NCBI GenBank assembly: GCA_037157565.1
Contig: JAZHRO010000003.1
Span: 69,938,501-70,002,500 of the forward strand
DNA: 64,000 nucleotides
Direction of reading: 5' to 3'
From: Thalassia testudinum
Lineage: Eukaryota > Streptophyta > Magnoliopsida > Alismatales > Hydrocharitaceae
A model generated the notes under the pieces. It worked only from the letters and a program-made list of their open reading frames with translations. It did not search any database and was not told the DNA's origin. How positions within the stretch are numbered: position 1 is the stretch's first letter; every line of letters starts with the position of its first letter. Shown here piece by piece: positions 9,965-21,460 of this stretch. Made by a program: the position numbers and the translations under genes.

Positions 9965-11660
9965 ATGAATCCTTCCACATTTTATATGCATTCCTGCTCT
10001 TTCCCTCCTATTATGACTTATCCTCAACATGCTGATTATCTCGACTCGTACTGTAATCAACCATCTGTTAGTTGGGATAACTTCGATTGGGGATACAGTT
10101 CCGGACTTCCATGTTCAGTATCTGACCCTGGACACCATCATCAAGAGTTTTATCCTTTTCAGAGCCACATCAATTATAGATCGTCAACCCTTCATGGACA
10201 ACCTAATATGATCTATAATCAAGAAGGATACCCTGATCCTTACTCATCCCCTGAATACACTGCCTTTAGGTCATCATCACCTTATGAACAACCTGAAATG
10301 ACCTATTATCAGGGAGGGTATCATGAATCTCAATTCGTTAACTCCTCTGCACTGATCCCAAACCAACCCAACCTTGAACCAAGCTATTTGGTTCTGGTTA
10401 ATCAGGTCCAAGATAAGGTTTTGGCTAACTTGAGGGATACTACACAATCTTTGGAAGATCAGCCAATACCTTGCACTAAAGAATTGGAGCCCCTGATTGA
10501 AATGATTGATGATCTAAAGAAGTATTTGTTGGATTGGCTCCAGGATGTTAAGGATAAGGACCCGGGTGAGTTTTTACTTGCGAAGTTAGTGAATTGAGAA
10601 TGAGATTTGTGGTTGCTTTAGTTTAATCATGGGATGATTCCCAGGGTGAACCCCCTTTAGGAGAGCCAATGTCAGAACCCACTCAAGCACCTGTTGGGGG
10701 GGACATGTGTTACGAGGCTGACCAAATAGACCTAGAGCAACCAATTAAGCATGATCTGATTTCTTCACCTGAAATCCTTAAGCCAGGGTACGAGGAAACG
10801 TATGTCTCTATGGATCAGAAAGTAATTGATGATTTTGAGACACACATTAATACGGATTTAGATTTCTTTGATTTTGAAGGTGAAGAATCAATTTGCGAAG
10901 TCTTACGCAGGTTTACAGAACATGATTTCTGTTAGACAACTAGGCCTGAGGAATCCGATAGATCATATGATGGCCCAATAACTGAGGAAACTGATCTTAT
11001 AAGGGCTTCTATGGCAGATTCAAATCCCCGCATTATGGATTCAATTCAACACCCTGATTCTCATTTTCACCCCATTGAGCTTACTGACGATTCCATTTTT
11101 GAGATAACTAGACCCAAGTCAATTCTAATTCAGTCACATCTTTTAGACTTGGAAATTTCAGATGGGGTGATTAATATACAGGAGGTCCCATAATTTGACA
11201 TTCTAAAGGAGGATAGGAGTTGGGAAATATTGATTTGGGAAGTTAACTCCGGTGGAAGTGGAAGACCGAGTGTAAGGGTTTCAATTAACATGACACCATT
11301 AAACTAGGACCCTAACGAAATTTGTTCTGAGGATGTCCAACCAAAGCACGCATTCATTGATTATCCTTTTGATCTCAAATTCCCTGTAACCCAACTTCTT
11401 GGTCTTGGGTTGCATCCTCATAAAACGTGGGCCCGACCCCGCTTGCATACTGATTTCATGTTCTAGGTAATTTTCATCCAGAACCTTAGATATACACAAC
11501 CATGGGGCATGGGTCTACATCACAATGTAGTCCACATCAGTGACATCTGCTGGCAGATCTTAACTTGAATCTTTTTATTCTAATTCTGACCTACACCTGT
11601 GAATTCGTTATTTCTTCTTCTTTGTATAGTGTGCCTAGTTGAAGGCACTAAATTCATCAC
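9965..11660 (+). pseudogene. Novel frame of element B, broken copy of the D frame
   Basis: It starts with MNPSTFYMHS and follows the D protein closely through the Tyr/Ser/Pro-rich N-terminus. It keeps the helical segments VNQVQDKVLANLR and EPLIEMIDDL...LLDWLQDVKDK. A one-base deletion near 10594 ends the first 210 codons. Homology resumes from 10669 (APVGGDMCYEADQI) and runs, with several stops, to GMGLHHNVVHI near 11530. No match to gag, protease, RT, RNase H or integrase motifs can be seen. The function is unknown. Its value here is that it defines a family with D. Confidence 0.75.
11631..11648 (+). other. Hairpin near the end of the novel frame, element B
   Basis: GTGCC and GGCAC flank an 8-nt loop. 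The same hairpin is in D (GTGCCTAGCTGAAGGCAC). It occupies roughly the place of the AGCGCTT...GGCAACCCA hairpin in elements E and F. Confidence 0.55.
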
Positions 11661-11754
11661 GTATACAGTTTCTGTTTATCTCAGAGCAGACCCACTATAC
11701 ATGCAATTTAGGTGCTTTCTACTCTAGTCCACTCTATTTCATGTCTTTCTAATA

Positions 11755-11795
11755 CAATGAGGACATTGCATTAGATAGGCATGGGGGGTGGATAT
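11755..11795 (+). other. Inner polypurine-tract motif of element B
   Basis: The motif contains AATGAGGACATTGC, TAGATAGGC and ATGGGGGGTGGA. The same arrangement occurs in D, F and G, in diverged form in E, and in part in A. It may act as a second plus-strand primer. Confidence 0.65.
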
Positions 11796-12970
11796 TCATC
11801 TTTGAATTATTTCGTCAACTCCGTAGATTCATTTAATTTTTTTTATATATAAAAAATAAAAAAATAAAAAATTATATTTGTGGAATTAGGAATGAGAACT
11901 TGGGCTTTAGGAAATTTTCAATCTTAGGAAACTTAATAAGCCCAGGTATCCACTAAAATGTGGATTTGTTTATCGAGTCCTCACCATCCTGAATTTGATT
12001 TCAATTTGATTAAATATGTTGTGGTGATAAGTACACGACTTATCAACCCGCCCTCTAATTTGAGGGAACTGTAAGTCTAAGCATCTACACTCTATTTACA
12101 CTGACTCATTTTTTGGTGGTTTTAGCTAAAATTGGGTAGCTAATGAACCTTCTAGGATGGTATGGCTGGCAAGTTATCGTGGGTAACAACCCATAGGTAG
12201 GTTGTCCAGAGCCCAACCACTAGACCATTCTTTTCTTGTTGCCTTTAGGTAAATCTTAGATCAGGGAAGCCACCTACTTTAAAAGAAAAAGAAAGTTCAA
12301 AAAGAAAAGAAAAAGAAAAAGAAAAAAGAGAAAAGAAAGAAAAAGAAACAAAAGAAATAAGCCACACTTCGCCGCACGAGTATGGCTGGCAAGTTGTCGA
12401 TGGTAACAACTCATCGACCGGTTGTCCAAATCCCAGCTCAAGAAATGCACATAAAAATTCCTAAAAGGCTTAGGAAGAAGCGGAGAAGTAGAATAAGTCG
12501 GGGAGATATACACTGGATTCACCCTTGTGTTGACCCCATAAAAAAGATAAAAGTAGGGAGAAAGCTACCGGTCGTATAGATACACCTTTAGGCAAAACTC
12601 TTTTAAAGGTCCCTAAGGGCGTAGAAACCTGAAGTCTATTCTGGTTACCGATCAACGATTCTATCACTTGCATAAAAAGATGCTTAAAAATTAGGGTTCT
12701 TATCGAGTCTTGGGTGGGTTGAGTGGTTGTAGAAAGCAGCTCTATAACCTTGAACTCAAAAATCTAAAAGAATTAGAAAAGAAGAAAAAGAGAAAACGAG
12801 ATCCCTCTTTGAATAAGACGAGAAGATGAGGCAGTTTGCATTTTGGCAGATACCTGGGTACTGTTGTGTCTTTGAAAGTTTAGGTCCTAAGTAAAAATTT
12901 CTTAAGTATTCAAAATAACTATTGCCCAAGAAATCTGACTTAATTCACTTATAAATTGCATGTTGTTTTG
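11796..12970 (+). other. 3' untranslated module of element B with two related hairpin repeats
   Basis: No gene is seen in this stretch. Two copies of a 60-bp unit start TATGGCTGGCAAGTT at 12161 and 12381. Each folds into a short hairpin with a GGTAACA-type loop (12180-12193 and 12396-12418). An A/G-rich tract lies at 12275-12360. The module matches D at 32222-33402 inverted. Confidence 0.7.
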
Positions 12971-13002
12971 CTAGGGACTAGCAGAAGATAGGCATGAAGG
13001 TG
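12971..13002 (+). other. Outer (3') polypurine tract of element B
   Basis: CTAGGGACTAGCAGAAGATA is followed by GGCATGAAGGTG directly before the 3' LTR (TGATGTAAAC). In D the same site is an intact GGCATGGGGGTA. The B copy has lost several G residues. Confidence 0.75.
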
Positions 13003-13454
13003 TGATGTAAACATGTTTATATCACATAAATTATCTATTTACGCATGTTCTTAGGAATAGAATTGCATCACATATTATAAATATTGCATAACATGCATCA
13101 TCTTGCATTTAGGGTAGTCTGTATAAAATTTAGGTTAATTGTCTCCTTTTATGGCCAGGATAAGGCAACTTGTTAATCAGGGCTTTTGGACTGAGGATCC
13201 AACCATACGGATCTAATCAAGGCAACAACGGGAGTTCAACGACTCCATGATCAATTTGATCGAACATCCGTAGCACCAAATATAGTCCAAGGAATCCTAG
13301 ATATCAAGGGCAAAGATGGTGTTAATTTGAACTTCAGATGCAAATCCGACCGCACGGATGGATTTGGATCGATGATCGCAGCCTAACGGTGCAAAAATTA
13401 GTCCAATTCGACACCTGTGGCACCGTCTACAACACTCAGAAGATGGGCGGCCAA

Positions 13455-13476
13455 GATAGCACCATGTGGTACCATC
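13455..13476. promoter_or_regulatory. Palindromic box in the U3 of B, decayed
   Basis: The 22-bp element has halves GATAGCACCAT and GTGGTACCATC. It corresponds to the perfect palindrome at 31715-31736 in D. Eight of eleven base pairs of the symmetry remain. Confidence 0.5.
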
Positions 13477-13604
13477 TCAGCTGCCTAACTTGCCCCATGG
13501 ACCCGCCTCTACTTTTCTTCTTCACCTGCTCGATGAATCTCCACTGTTGGATGCCCATCCAACAACCACAAATCCACGCACACAAATCCTTCGTGCAACA
13601 TAAA

Positions 13605-13672
13605 TGAAAGCATAGCGCAGCGGTCGAGGGCCTCTTCGCAAGCGAAGGGCACGTGTTCGAGCTGCACTGAGC
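13605..13672 (+). ncRNA. tRNA-like sequence in the U3 of element B
   Basis: The A-box TAGCGCAGCGG (13613-13623) fits TRGYNNARNNG. About 40 nt later GTTCGAGCT (13655-13663) resembles a B-box with its last base changed. The position is about 610 nt from the U3 start, as in D and G. It is on the element's sense strand. It is not a functional tRNA gene, because no clean cloverleaf is visible. Confidence 0.45.
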
Positions 13673-14673
13673 ATCTCAATCCAGACGAGCACAGGCACGA
13701 GCGCGATTGGGTTGTCAAATGAAGATCGGGTGGCCGAGGGGAGGAGATGTGGCGTGCGAACAATTCCTCGATCGTGTATGTGTGCGATGACGTGCATCCA
13801 CATGTCTCATCGCACGCGGAAGGGCACTGTGAGGATGACTTTAAGTCGTTTGATCTTGAGATCGGACGACTGAGATCAATCCAAACGTGAGCGGGCGTTA
13901 GGGTGTGGAAGAAGAGCGGGCACGCGCATCTCGTGCACACGTCGCCTACGATGGACCTTTAGTGACATTTAAGTCCATCAATAAAGGTCCCATATTAATT
14001 TTTTGAAATTAAAATGTCCAAAATGCCCCCACTCCTTGAAACTACAAAAGGAGGGCCCTTCCCTATGAATTTCTCATCTCTTCCTTTTCCTCTCCCCCTC
14101 TCTAAAGCTTAAGAGAAGCTTATCCCACACCTGGGATGCTCCTCAAGAGCTAAAACCAAGTTTCACCCCCGTTCCGGAAGTGGATCCCACGACGACGACA
14201 ACGTGCTGCCTCATTCACATTCTTCCGACTTCATCCTCCTTCTTCACACATCATCCTCCATCTTCCAGGCGTCGCCTTCGTCCAGCTCATCCTCCAAGCA
14301 TTCATCGAGGAGGATAACTTCTCTCTCCCTTCCTTTACCGCTTTCTAGAGTAGAAATTTCTACTTTCCAATTGTAACAGTTTCCCACTTTCTTAGTTGTA
14401 AAACATTATTCAAATACCAGGTGATTATTCTCTCGCTCTTTCTCTCTTATTGTCTATAGCGATTCCATTGTGATTATTTCTCCTTTTAAACAAAAATACA
14501 AAAAAATATAATTGTAAATTTTGAGATCGACGTATCCTCCCAGTGTTCGACTCAGAACTTATTTATGGATTTTTGGTATAAATTTTATGTGTTGAACGGA
14601 TTTCTTCGCGACTCGAACTATAACGGCAGGTTTTCAAATCCAACTCCGGATGCATAGTTTTCCACACTCAACA

Positions 14674-15554
14674 CTTACGCTTGTCTGCTTCCGAGGTGGG
14701 ACTATCCCACCTCCCTTCCTCTACGTAGGAGCAAGAATTGCTACTTCATGCGATTACGGTAAAATGCCTGGTCAAAGAACCAAATTGGCCCTTGGGTCGT
14801 GATCCTGGAGATGCTCCATTGTGCCTGGGACTTCGCCTGGGGTCTATAGATGCTATAGTAAGGCTTCAAGCTTCGTTCAAAGCTTCGTCAATCGTGACGG
14901 AGGAGTGAAGACCTGAAATGAAGAACACAGTCTTACAGCCTTGTTAGAAGGTTCAGAAGGCTTCGCCGTAGCACAACAGATGTGGTGGTGTGTGGCGTGT
15001 CGTGAAGGTGGCTGTGGTGGCAGAACAATGCCGGAGTTGGTGTGTGGAGGTGGGTGTGTTCGGTAGATGGTTTGGAGGCATAATAGGGTGAAATAGGATG
15101 GGGTTTTGAAGAGGGTGGTGTGGCGAAGGTTGTGAGGTGGTTGGCGAGGCTTTTGGAGTAGTGGAATGAGTCGGGAGCCTTGTTGGAGGGCAGGTCGGAG
15201 TGGAGGAAGGTGAAGGTGGTCGGTGTGATATGGCAGTGAAAATGAAGTGTGGTTGGTATGTAAATGAAGTAGAGAAGTTAGGGAACTTACCTAGGTGATT
15301 AGCAGATGAAGAGGGGTAGAAGCGATGCCAGTTGTGGTTTGGCCGGCATCGGAGACGAAGGTGACTCCGTTGGGAAGGAAACGGTGAGGAAGATGGAGGA
15401 AGAGACACCTGCTTGTATGGCGTGACGTAGAGGAAGACGAGGAAGATGAATCCACCGCTGGTATTACAGACGAACAACGAGGGAGGTCGGGAGGAATCGT
15501 CGAAGCTCTAAGAGCCTTTCGGCCGAAATAGGAAGGACGAATGTGGGGAATTAA
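14674..15554 (-). repeat. Distal piece of the 3' LTR of element F
   Basis: This is homologous to 48962-49975 of F's 5' LTR. Shared markers are GAGGTGGGACTATCCC, CTGGAGATGCTCC and the GATGAGGAAGATGGAG-like stretch. CTTAC at 14674-14678 is the likely target site of element B. ATTAA at 15550-15554 is the target site of element C. The 174-codon frame on the minus strand (14953-15477) is Pro/Ser/Thr-rich LTR sequence. Confidence 0.75.
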
Positions 15555-16508
15555 TGGTGTGGAAAATTACGTGATTTTTAAGATTAGGGTTTAAGTTGTT
15601 GGAACGCGTAAATCTGTTCGCTTTTAAAATTTGTACCCTCGATAGGGGAGTATCTAGGGTCATTGAAGGAGGCAACCATTTGATAAATCAATCTCTTCTT
15701 TGAAAATGTGGAAATCATCTTTCTTTTTGGTCTTTTAAAACATATTTGTATTTATTTAGGCTTCTGAAATAAAGGGGTAATTGCAAGATGGTGGTAGAAA
15801 AAGAATAAATCTAATTTAACTACTAGGTGACAAGAAAGACCTCTTTTCAAGCTCACCCTAGACACGTGAAGGCCTAGGATAATTGAGAGGAGGGTGTGAA
15901 AGTGCAAAAGAAAAAGAAACTAAAGTAAGAAGAAGCTACACCAACTAGAAAAGGCAACTTAATATTAAGCGAATTTCTATTTTACAAAAGTAGAGGAAAG
16001 CTTCTACTACAAAAAGTAAAACTAGAAAAATTAAAACACAAATCCTGGATGATGATGGTGAAGAGGGAATGCCACTTGCTCCAACTCCGACTGCTCCCAT
16101 AGTTAAAAAGGGTCCTCCTCATTTTCTTGAACCAAAGATAGTCTCCTCCTGGCAATCCCAAGGGGGGCATGCTTAACTCCGCCAAGGTGGATGGAATTCC
16201 ACCTTCAAAGGCTTCTCCTAAGGTGGCATGGACCACCTTTGATTTCTCCTCCAAGGGTCGTAGTGTACCACACTCAAATCCTCCATTTCCTAGGGTAGGC
16301 GTGTATGCTAGGTTGTCCTCCAATGCATGGCTTCCTTCCTTGGCTGGAGTGGGCACAAGAGAGAGAAGAAGAGAAGAGGGGAAGGCACCAAGGGGATAGA
16401 GTATCCCCTTAATCTTCTTCTTCTTCTTCTCTTGACCTTCTATGTAGGTGGAAATATAGGTAGAAAAATTGTAACCAAGGGTGGATTTTTTTGGTGGAAT
16501 ATGATGGG

Positions 16509-16516
16509 TATTTATA
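16509..16516 (-). promoter_or_regulatory. TATA box of the C 3' LTR
   Basis: The minus strand reads TATAAATA in the context CCTCTATAAATACCC. The other LTR has the same box at 37453-37460. Confidence 0.7.
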
Positions 16517-16859
16517 GAGGTGGAGAGGGGAGTAGTAGGAGTGGGTTAGGTCGATGGCTAGGATGTGTTTAGGTGGTGGTTATGGGTATTTAGGTTAATC
16601 CTAGGGCTAGGGTTAATTGGCACCACCTAAGGGGTGCTAAGGGGGGTAGTTATGGTGGCCAAAAGGCACATAAAGTTGGTTCCAATTGTGGGTCTTTTAG
16701 AAGGTGTTGAGGTGGATGGTGGAGATGGGATCAAAAGGAGATGAATGGTGGGGGTTTACAGTGGTTTTGGAGGGAAAGTTGGCGCCATCTTATAGGTGGC
16801 TTTAGGAGGTGGTGGGATGAAAGGTGGTGATGGTTAATGGCACCAACTTGGAGTAGGGT

Positions 16860-17330
16860 GCAGCTAGCTTAAGTGAGCTTAGGTAGGGTTGAGTTAATGG
16901 AGCTAGATAGGATGGGATTTTAGGTGGTGGATTGCCAAGGGAGTTGGAGCCTAGCTAGGCTAAGCTAAGCTAAGCTAGCTTAGCCAGTAGTGGAGTAGAG
17001 GAGGAGGTATTGGAGCTAGGGTTTGAGGATAGAAGTCTTGAGCTTGAGTTAGAGCTGGCAACAGCTAAAGTGGGTGGCATGGAACTACTCTAGCTAGCTT
17101 AGCTTTCTAGTTCTTTGCTAGCTACTAAGCCAAGCTAAGGTGTGCTGGCTTCTACCATAATGAGTTGAGATGAGCTGGGTCTGGTGCTCCTGGAGGGAAT
17201 CAAGCTAGTTGGGGTAGCTAAAGTAGCTTAGCTCAACTGAGCTGAGCTAAGTTGAATCCCCGAGAGTTGGACTTGAGCTTCCTGAGCTGAAATGAAGTCA
17301 TCTTCAGCTGGCTAGAGTTGAGTGGAGCTG
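16860..17330. repeat. AGCT-rich short repeats in the U3 of C
   Basis: The segment is packed with GAGCT, AAGCTAAGCT and CTGAGCTGAG-like units, many self-complementary. The same character is seen at 37800-38540 in the other LTR. No gene is present. Confidence 0.65.
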
Positions 17331-18183
17331 GATGGAAAATGATAATTGTAGTCCAAGTCTGGCCATAGTTTCAAGTCAAATTGAATGCCAAACTCAAGCG
17401 AGTCTAGTGGCAGGTCCATAGGAAAGGGGTCAGAGAAGGGATGGTGAGGATTGTGTGAAGTTAGTGTGGAAAGGAGGGGTGAGGGAAGAGTGGGTGGGTC
17501 AGGGTGATCAGGGGGTTCATCAGTAATGGATTTTTTTGTTAAGACAAATCTCCAAATCACAGATTTCACCAGCCACTGATTCTAAATTTGACTCAAAAAT
17601 ATTATGGTCGATAAGGGTATCTATCAACATGGTCTCCTCCACCATATTTGAAATTTTAGTATCTGAGTCTGCAAAAAAATTATCATCATGGAATCCTTTG
17701 GAGGATTTGAAAGTATCTAGAGTGATAGTTTTTCCTACGCAGGTGATATCCATTTTGCTTGTGTGGCAATTGATATTTGCCTTTGCAATGGCAAAAAAGG
17801 GTCGTCTATGGATTATTGGGGTATTCAATAAAGTTTCAGGTTCCTCAATGTCAAGGACCAAAAAGTCTGTAGGGAAGACACAATTCTGGACATTGACCAA
17901 AACATCCTCAACAATCCCATGAGGTTTAATTGTAGATTGGCTGGCTAGTTGTAGGGTAACCTTGACGGGCTTTTATTCACCAATCTGAATCGCTTCAAAT
18001 AAAATCGTAGGAATGATATTAACTAAGGCACCAAGATCAAGGAGGGTGCAATCAAAGGTAGTATCGTCAATAATCAGTAAAATTAATGGCACCCTTGAAT
18101 CTTTCATCTTAGGAGGTAGCTTGCTTTGTATGATAGAGCTTACTGTCTCTGAAAGATGTACCTGTCTTAGATTTTTGGCCTGC
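17312..18183 (-). pseudogene. Protease of element C, C-terminal to the E insertion
   Basis: The active-site motif is TLLDLGALVNIIP in the 17973-18183 part. After a frameshift near 17920 the frame 17520-17900 shows FPTDFLVLDIEE and PIIHRRPFFAIAKANINC, where the usual ILGRPF has become IHRRPF. A further frame change near 17520 leads into a Pro-rich linker that runs to 17335. Element E separates this from gag, and the expected linker between gag and protease continues correctly across the E insertion site. It is clearly a dead copy. Confidence 0.8.
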
Positions 18184-19924
18184 TGACGAGTCAACTTTCC
18201 GCTTTGCATTGTAGTATTTAAGTGGTGGAAAAATTGACTAATCAACAATAAAAATAACCACTCACAAAAGAGCAGGTAGTGTCCACAGGGACACAATTAT
18301 GCAATAAACTCTCGATTATTTTATATTCTTTTGGTTATGTGCGAAATCCCCATTCAAATTTGACATAAAATGCGATGGAAAGTAGACTCACAATAACTTA
18401 AAAATATAAGGGTATATGTGCAGTTTTTCCTCATAGAAATCTTCAATAAATATATGATGATTTTGTGTAATTTTCAATTTTCATATAATACAGAGAATCG
18501 GTGCATGTGTTGATCCCAAAACCAATCTTAAAACTGGTGAATATCAATAACATGCAATTATCAGAAAGCATGAGTATGCATGCGCAACTCTACCACAATA
18601 AAATAATAATAAATCAAAAATCAAATTCTGGTGGCAATGGCAGTAAATATAATTTTTACTCTCCCTCAAAATAGAGCATTTTCTCTCTCTCCTCCTCACA
18701 AGAGAGAGAGCACCGGTGGGTCCTTCACATGCAAGGGAGGTTGGCGAAGACGAGGCCGATCCAATGGAGGTTGCGGCGTCGACAGAGATGGCCGAAGGTA
18801 GCCGGCCAGCGGAGTGGCGATGGTGGACGGGTGCTAGCACTACTGCGTGTGCTGTAGATGCGCGGAGACGCGAATGCTTGGCATGCAGGCACTCTGCAGA
18901 GTGCGTAGACACGCATGGGGGTGCGACAATGCAGGCGCTAGGTGAGGCGGAGGTGGGCGCGCCTATGGGGGTGCGTGAGCAGCTGTTGCAGGGAGGTGCT
19001 TGAGAGGGTTGAAGGCGCTGGACGGTGTGCGCCTGCAGGAAAGGGGGTGTGCCTGCGGGGATGCGCTAGAATTGGGTAGAGCTGGGAACGCGGAGGAGTA
19101 GGGCGCACGCCTGCAGAGGTGGGGGAGGCGTGCAGCAAGGAGGCGCTGGAGGGTGGACGCACCTGCGAGCGCGGCTAGAGGATGAAGGTGGGCGTGCCTG
19201 CGGGCGTAGGTGGCATTGCGAAGCAGCATCTGTGGGCGCTGAGGGGCGAGGGCGGTGCTTGCAGGCTGCGGAGAGGCACTGTGCAGGTGCGTGAGCAGGT
19301 GGGGAGGCACTGTAGAAGGTTGAAGGCGCTAGCTGCAGGCACACGGTGGGGAGCATGCAGCTTTGGGTGCGCGGGGAAGGTTGTGGCAGTGGCGTTGGAG
19401 AGGTTGGAGCACGCGTGGTGGCAGTGGAGAAGATGGAGGAAGTTGTGCACAGTGCATGCTTGGGGTTGCAGTTCCATGCTGGGGGAAGATGCCCATCCGC
19501 AGTGCACGCTGGAGTTGTTCCCCGTAAGGGGGAAGATGGATCTCCTTTCTTCGCCACCTCTCTTTAACTCCTCTCTCTCCCTGCGTGCGCCAATTAAGGG
19601 ATTTTCAAATCCCTTTTCTAATTTTGGCAGGAGATTGTTGGGGAGGCGTTATTGAGGACAGCGGCTGTTGAGGTTGGCCGGAGGATGGGGAACAATGCCG
19701 CCGGTTGTTTGTTGGGGAAATTTACTCCCCAACCCTTGTTCTTTGTACATATCATTCCTCCACATAAAAATACAAAATCATTACATATTAAGTTATAGAA
19801 TGGATGTAAACCTAAATCATGATGCATGCAAATATTCTATAACTTAATGTAGTTATTAGCAAACCTAAAAGATACAATTAACGTTACTTAGGCGTAATAT
19901 TAGTTCATTAAAATGGACTCATCA
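18184..19924 (-). repeat. 3' LTR of element E
   Basis: It pairs with 24701-26454; about 21 differences in the first 240 bp by eye. The R-U5 end resembles the same part of element H's LTR near 58440-58600. A GC-rich degenerate repeat zone at 18710-19500 produces many overlapping open frames on both strands, none credible. Confidence 0.9.
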
Positions 19925-19958
19925 AATACCCCCATCCCTAAGATTTGCTAGTCCCTAC
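19925..19958 (-). other. Outer polypurine tract of element E
   Basis: The plus strand reads AAATACCCCCATCCCTAAGA, then TTTGCTAGTCCCTA, directly beside the 3' LTR. The minus strand therefore carries GGGATGGGGGTATTT. Confidence 0.75.
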
Positions 19959-21368
19959 CAAAAATGAAAAGGAATAGAAGTAATCAGAAGATTTCTTCTT
20001 TTCTTACTTCAAAACTTTAGAAATCTAGACAAATGTGAAGTGCTGATGGCTTAGGTAACAGATCCAAGTGAAAAAGCCAATTCGCATTGGGAGTTTGTAC
20101 TTCACCCTTGGTAAATATTTTTGTCGGGATAGGCAACTACTTCCCTGGGGGAAAAAGCAGACGATAATCTGTAATTTGACTCCGGCATTTGGCTTAGGTA
20201 GGAGATATGGAGTTGAATGGATTTGCATTTGGTGGCACACACTCATCTGGTGCTACATATAGTCCAGTACTGCAGACTCTAGATCTCTAGACTATTAGAC
20301 AAGTCAACTCCAGGAGAGGCTACACAATTGTGCTCTCTTGATGTTCCTGGGCACTTCTTCTTTTTCCTTTTGAGATCACAAATCTCACTAGATTTAAAAA
20401 TTGTACTCACTATTTGGTGGCCTCACATGGCATCCATACTTCAATTAAAGTCCTAATAACTCTACAACAAAGTTAGAGTCCTCAACCAGTATTCGGGTGA
20501 TCAGAAATACTAAAAGGTAGGTATTGGTCATATTTGATGGAACACGATAGGTGTTCTGATGCCTCAGAAATAATGTTACATTAGAACTTGGACCTCTTTT
20601 TTTTTCTATAATATAAATATTTCTTCTTTTTCTATTTCTTCATTTCTTCTTCTTTTCTTTCACTTCTTTTTTTTATATAATATAAATCAACATAATATGA
20701 CACAGACTTTTATTTATGAGGCATTATTCGGAATGATGATGGTCAAGAGGATATTGTGTGGCTTATTTGGTGGAAGTGCCTATTCTCGGCACAGGGAAGG
20801 AACGGATAGGACAAGCATATTTCTGACCTTTGACACTATTACCCTCCTTCAGCTGAGGACTCTATGAAGGATGGTCGTAACCATCCACCATAGTTATAGC
20901 TTTATTAAGACTCAATCTCTGTGTATCTGCCTTATTGGTGACTCTTAGGAATTCACTCAAAGTACGCACACAAGAATAGAGAGTGAAAACTACGCCTAAC
21001 TTTGAAGTATCATCATCTAATTATCCAAAACTTAAGAGTCCTTGCACTAGACTTAGCGCACCAGTAATCTCTACTTCTCACAAATATGAGGTGGATCTAC
21101 TAGAAGATAGTAAGCCTGACTCCCTATGAACTGTCCAAGGGTTCAGTAGACTACAAATGCTCATTGGTTTTCCTCAAGGGTCCATTACCCAGTCTACATG
21201 CAAGTGAAATAATTGTACTGGATTCTAAACCTAAGAAATAATTCTGGAAGAAAAAGCTCCAATGACAAAGGTATTTTCCTAGGGCTAACCCAATCAGGTC
21301 AAGAAAAGAGGATTTCTTTTTTTATATGCTAACCTGAATGCATGAATACTTCCTAACATGCAAATGCA
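19959..21368 (-). other. 3' untranslated module of element E
   Basis: No gene is seen. The stretch 20690-21200 is clearly homologous to 53090-53550 in element G (for example GGTGGAAGTGCCTA and GGAACGGATAGGAC). A pyrimidine-rich tract lies at 20590-20690. Confidence 0.7.
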
Positions 21369-21409
21369 CTCCCCAATGCCTAAATCCTACAATGTCCCCA
21401 TTGTAAAAT
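21369..21409 (-). other. Inner polypurine-tract motif of element E, diverged
   Basis: The plus strand reads CTCCCCAATGCC, then CAATGTCCCCATTG. The layout matches the motif in B, D, F and G but the purine run is shorter. Confidence 0.5.
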
Positions 21410-21460
21410 TAAAATAGGAGGAGAAAGGAAAAACATCACCTGACACGGTGTTATTCTAAG

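Larger units (their letters stand above)
8068..14673 (+). mobile_element. Element B: gag-less retrotransposon with a novel frame, decayed
   Basis: In plus-strand order this holds the right part of a 5' LTR (8068-8805), a primer-binding site, a leader, a broken novel frame, an inner polypurine tract, a 3' module, an outer polypurine tract and a complete 3' LTR (13003-14673). No gag, protease, RT or integrase is present. It is the same family as element D. The left part of its 5' LTR is not in the window, consistent with element A having inserted there. It ends inside the F-type LTR, whose sequence resumes after 14673, with CTTAC as the likely target site. Confidence 0.8.
13003..14673 (+). repeat. 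3' LTR of element B
   Basis: It starts TGATGTAAACATG and ends CACACTCAACA. The U3 matches D's LTR along its length, including a tRNA-like segment (13605-13672), a G-box palindrome remnant (13455-13476) and a hairpin (13846-13871). The TATA box is degenerate. Open frames at 13338-13940 are LTR sequence, not genes. Confidence 0.85.
15555..17335 (-). repeat. 3' LTR of element C, U3 end deleted
   Basis: This is homologous to 30111-30417 plus 36791-38276. Homology stops at GAGTGGAGCTGGATG. The next sequence is protease linker, so a deletion removed the start of U3 and most of pol. The segment 15821-15900 also shows what D's target looked like before insertion. A TATA box is at 16509-16516. AGCT-rich short repeats fill 16860-17330. 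Confidence 0.8.

Noticed and set aside
14953..15477. 174-codon frame on the minus strand
   Set aside because: It lies in the F LTR and the equivalent region of the other LTR (49260-49740) does not preserve it. It is Pro/Ser/Thr-rich without a domain.
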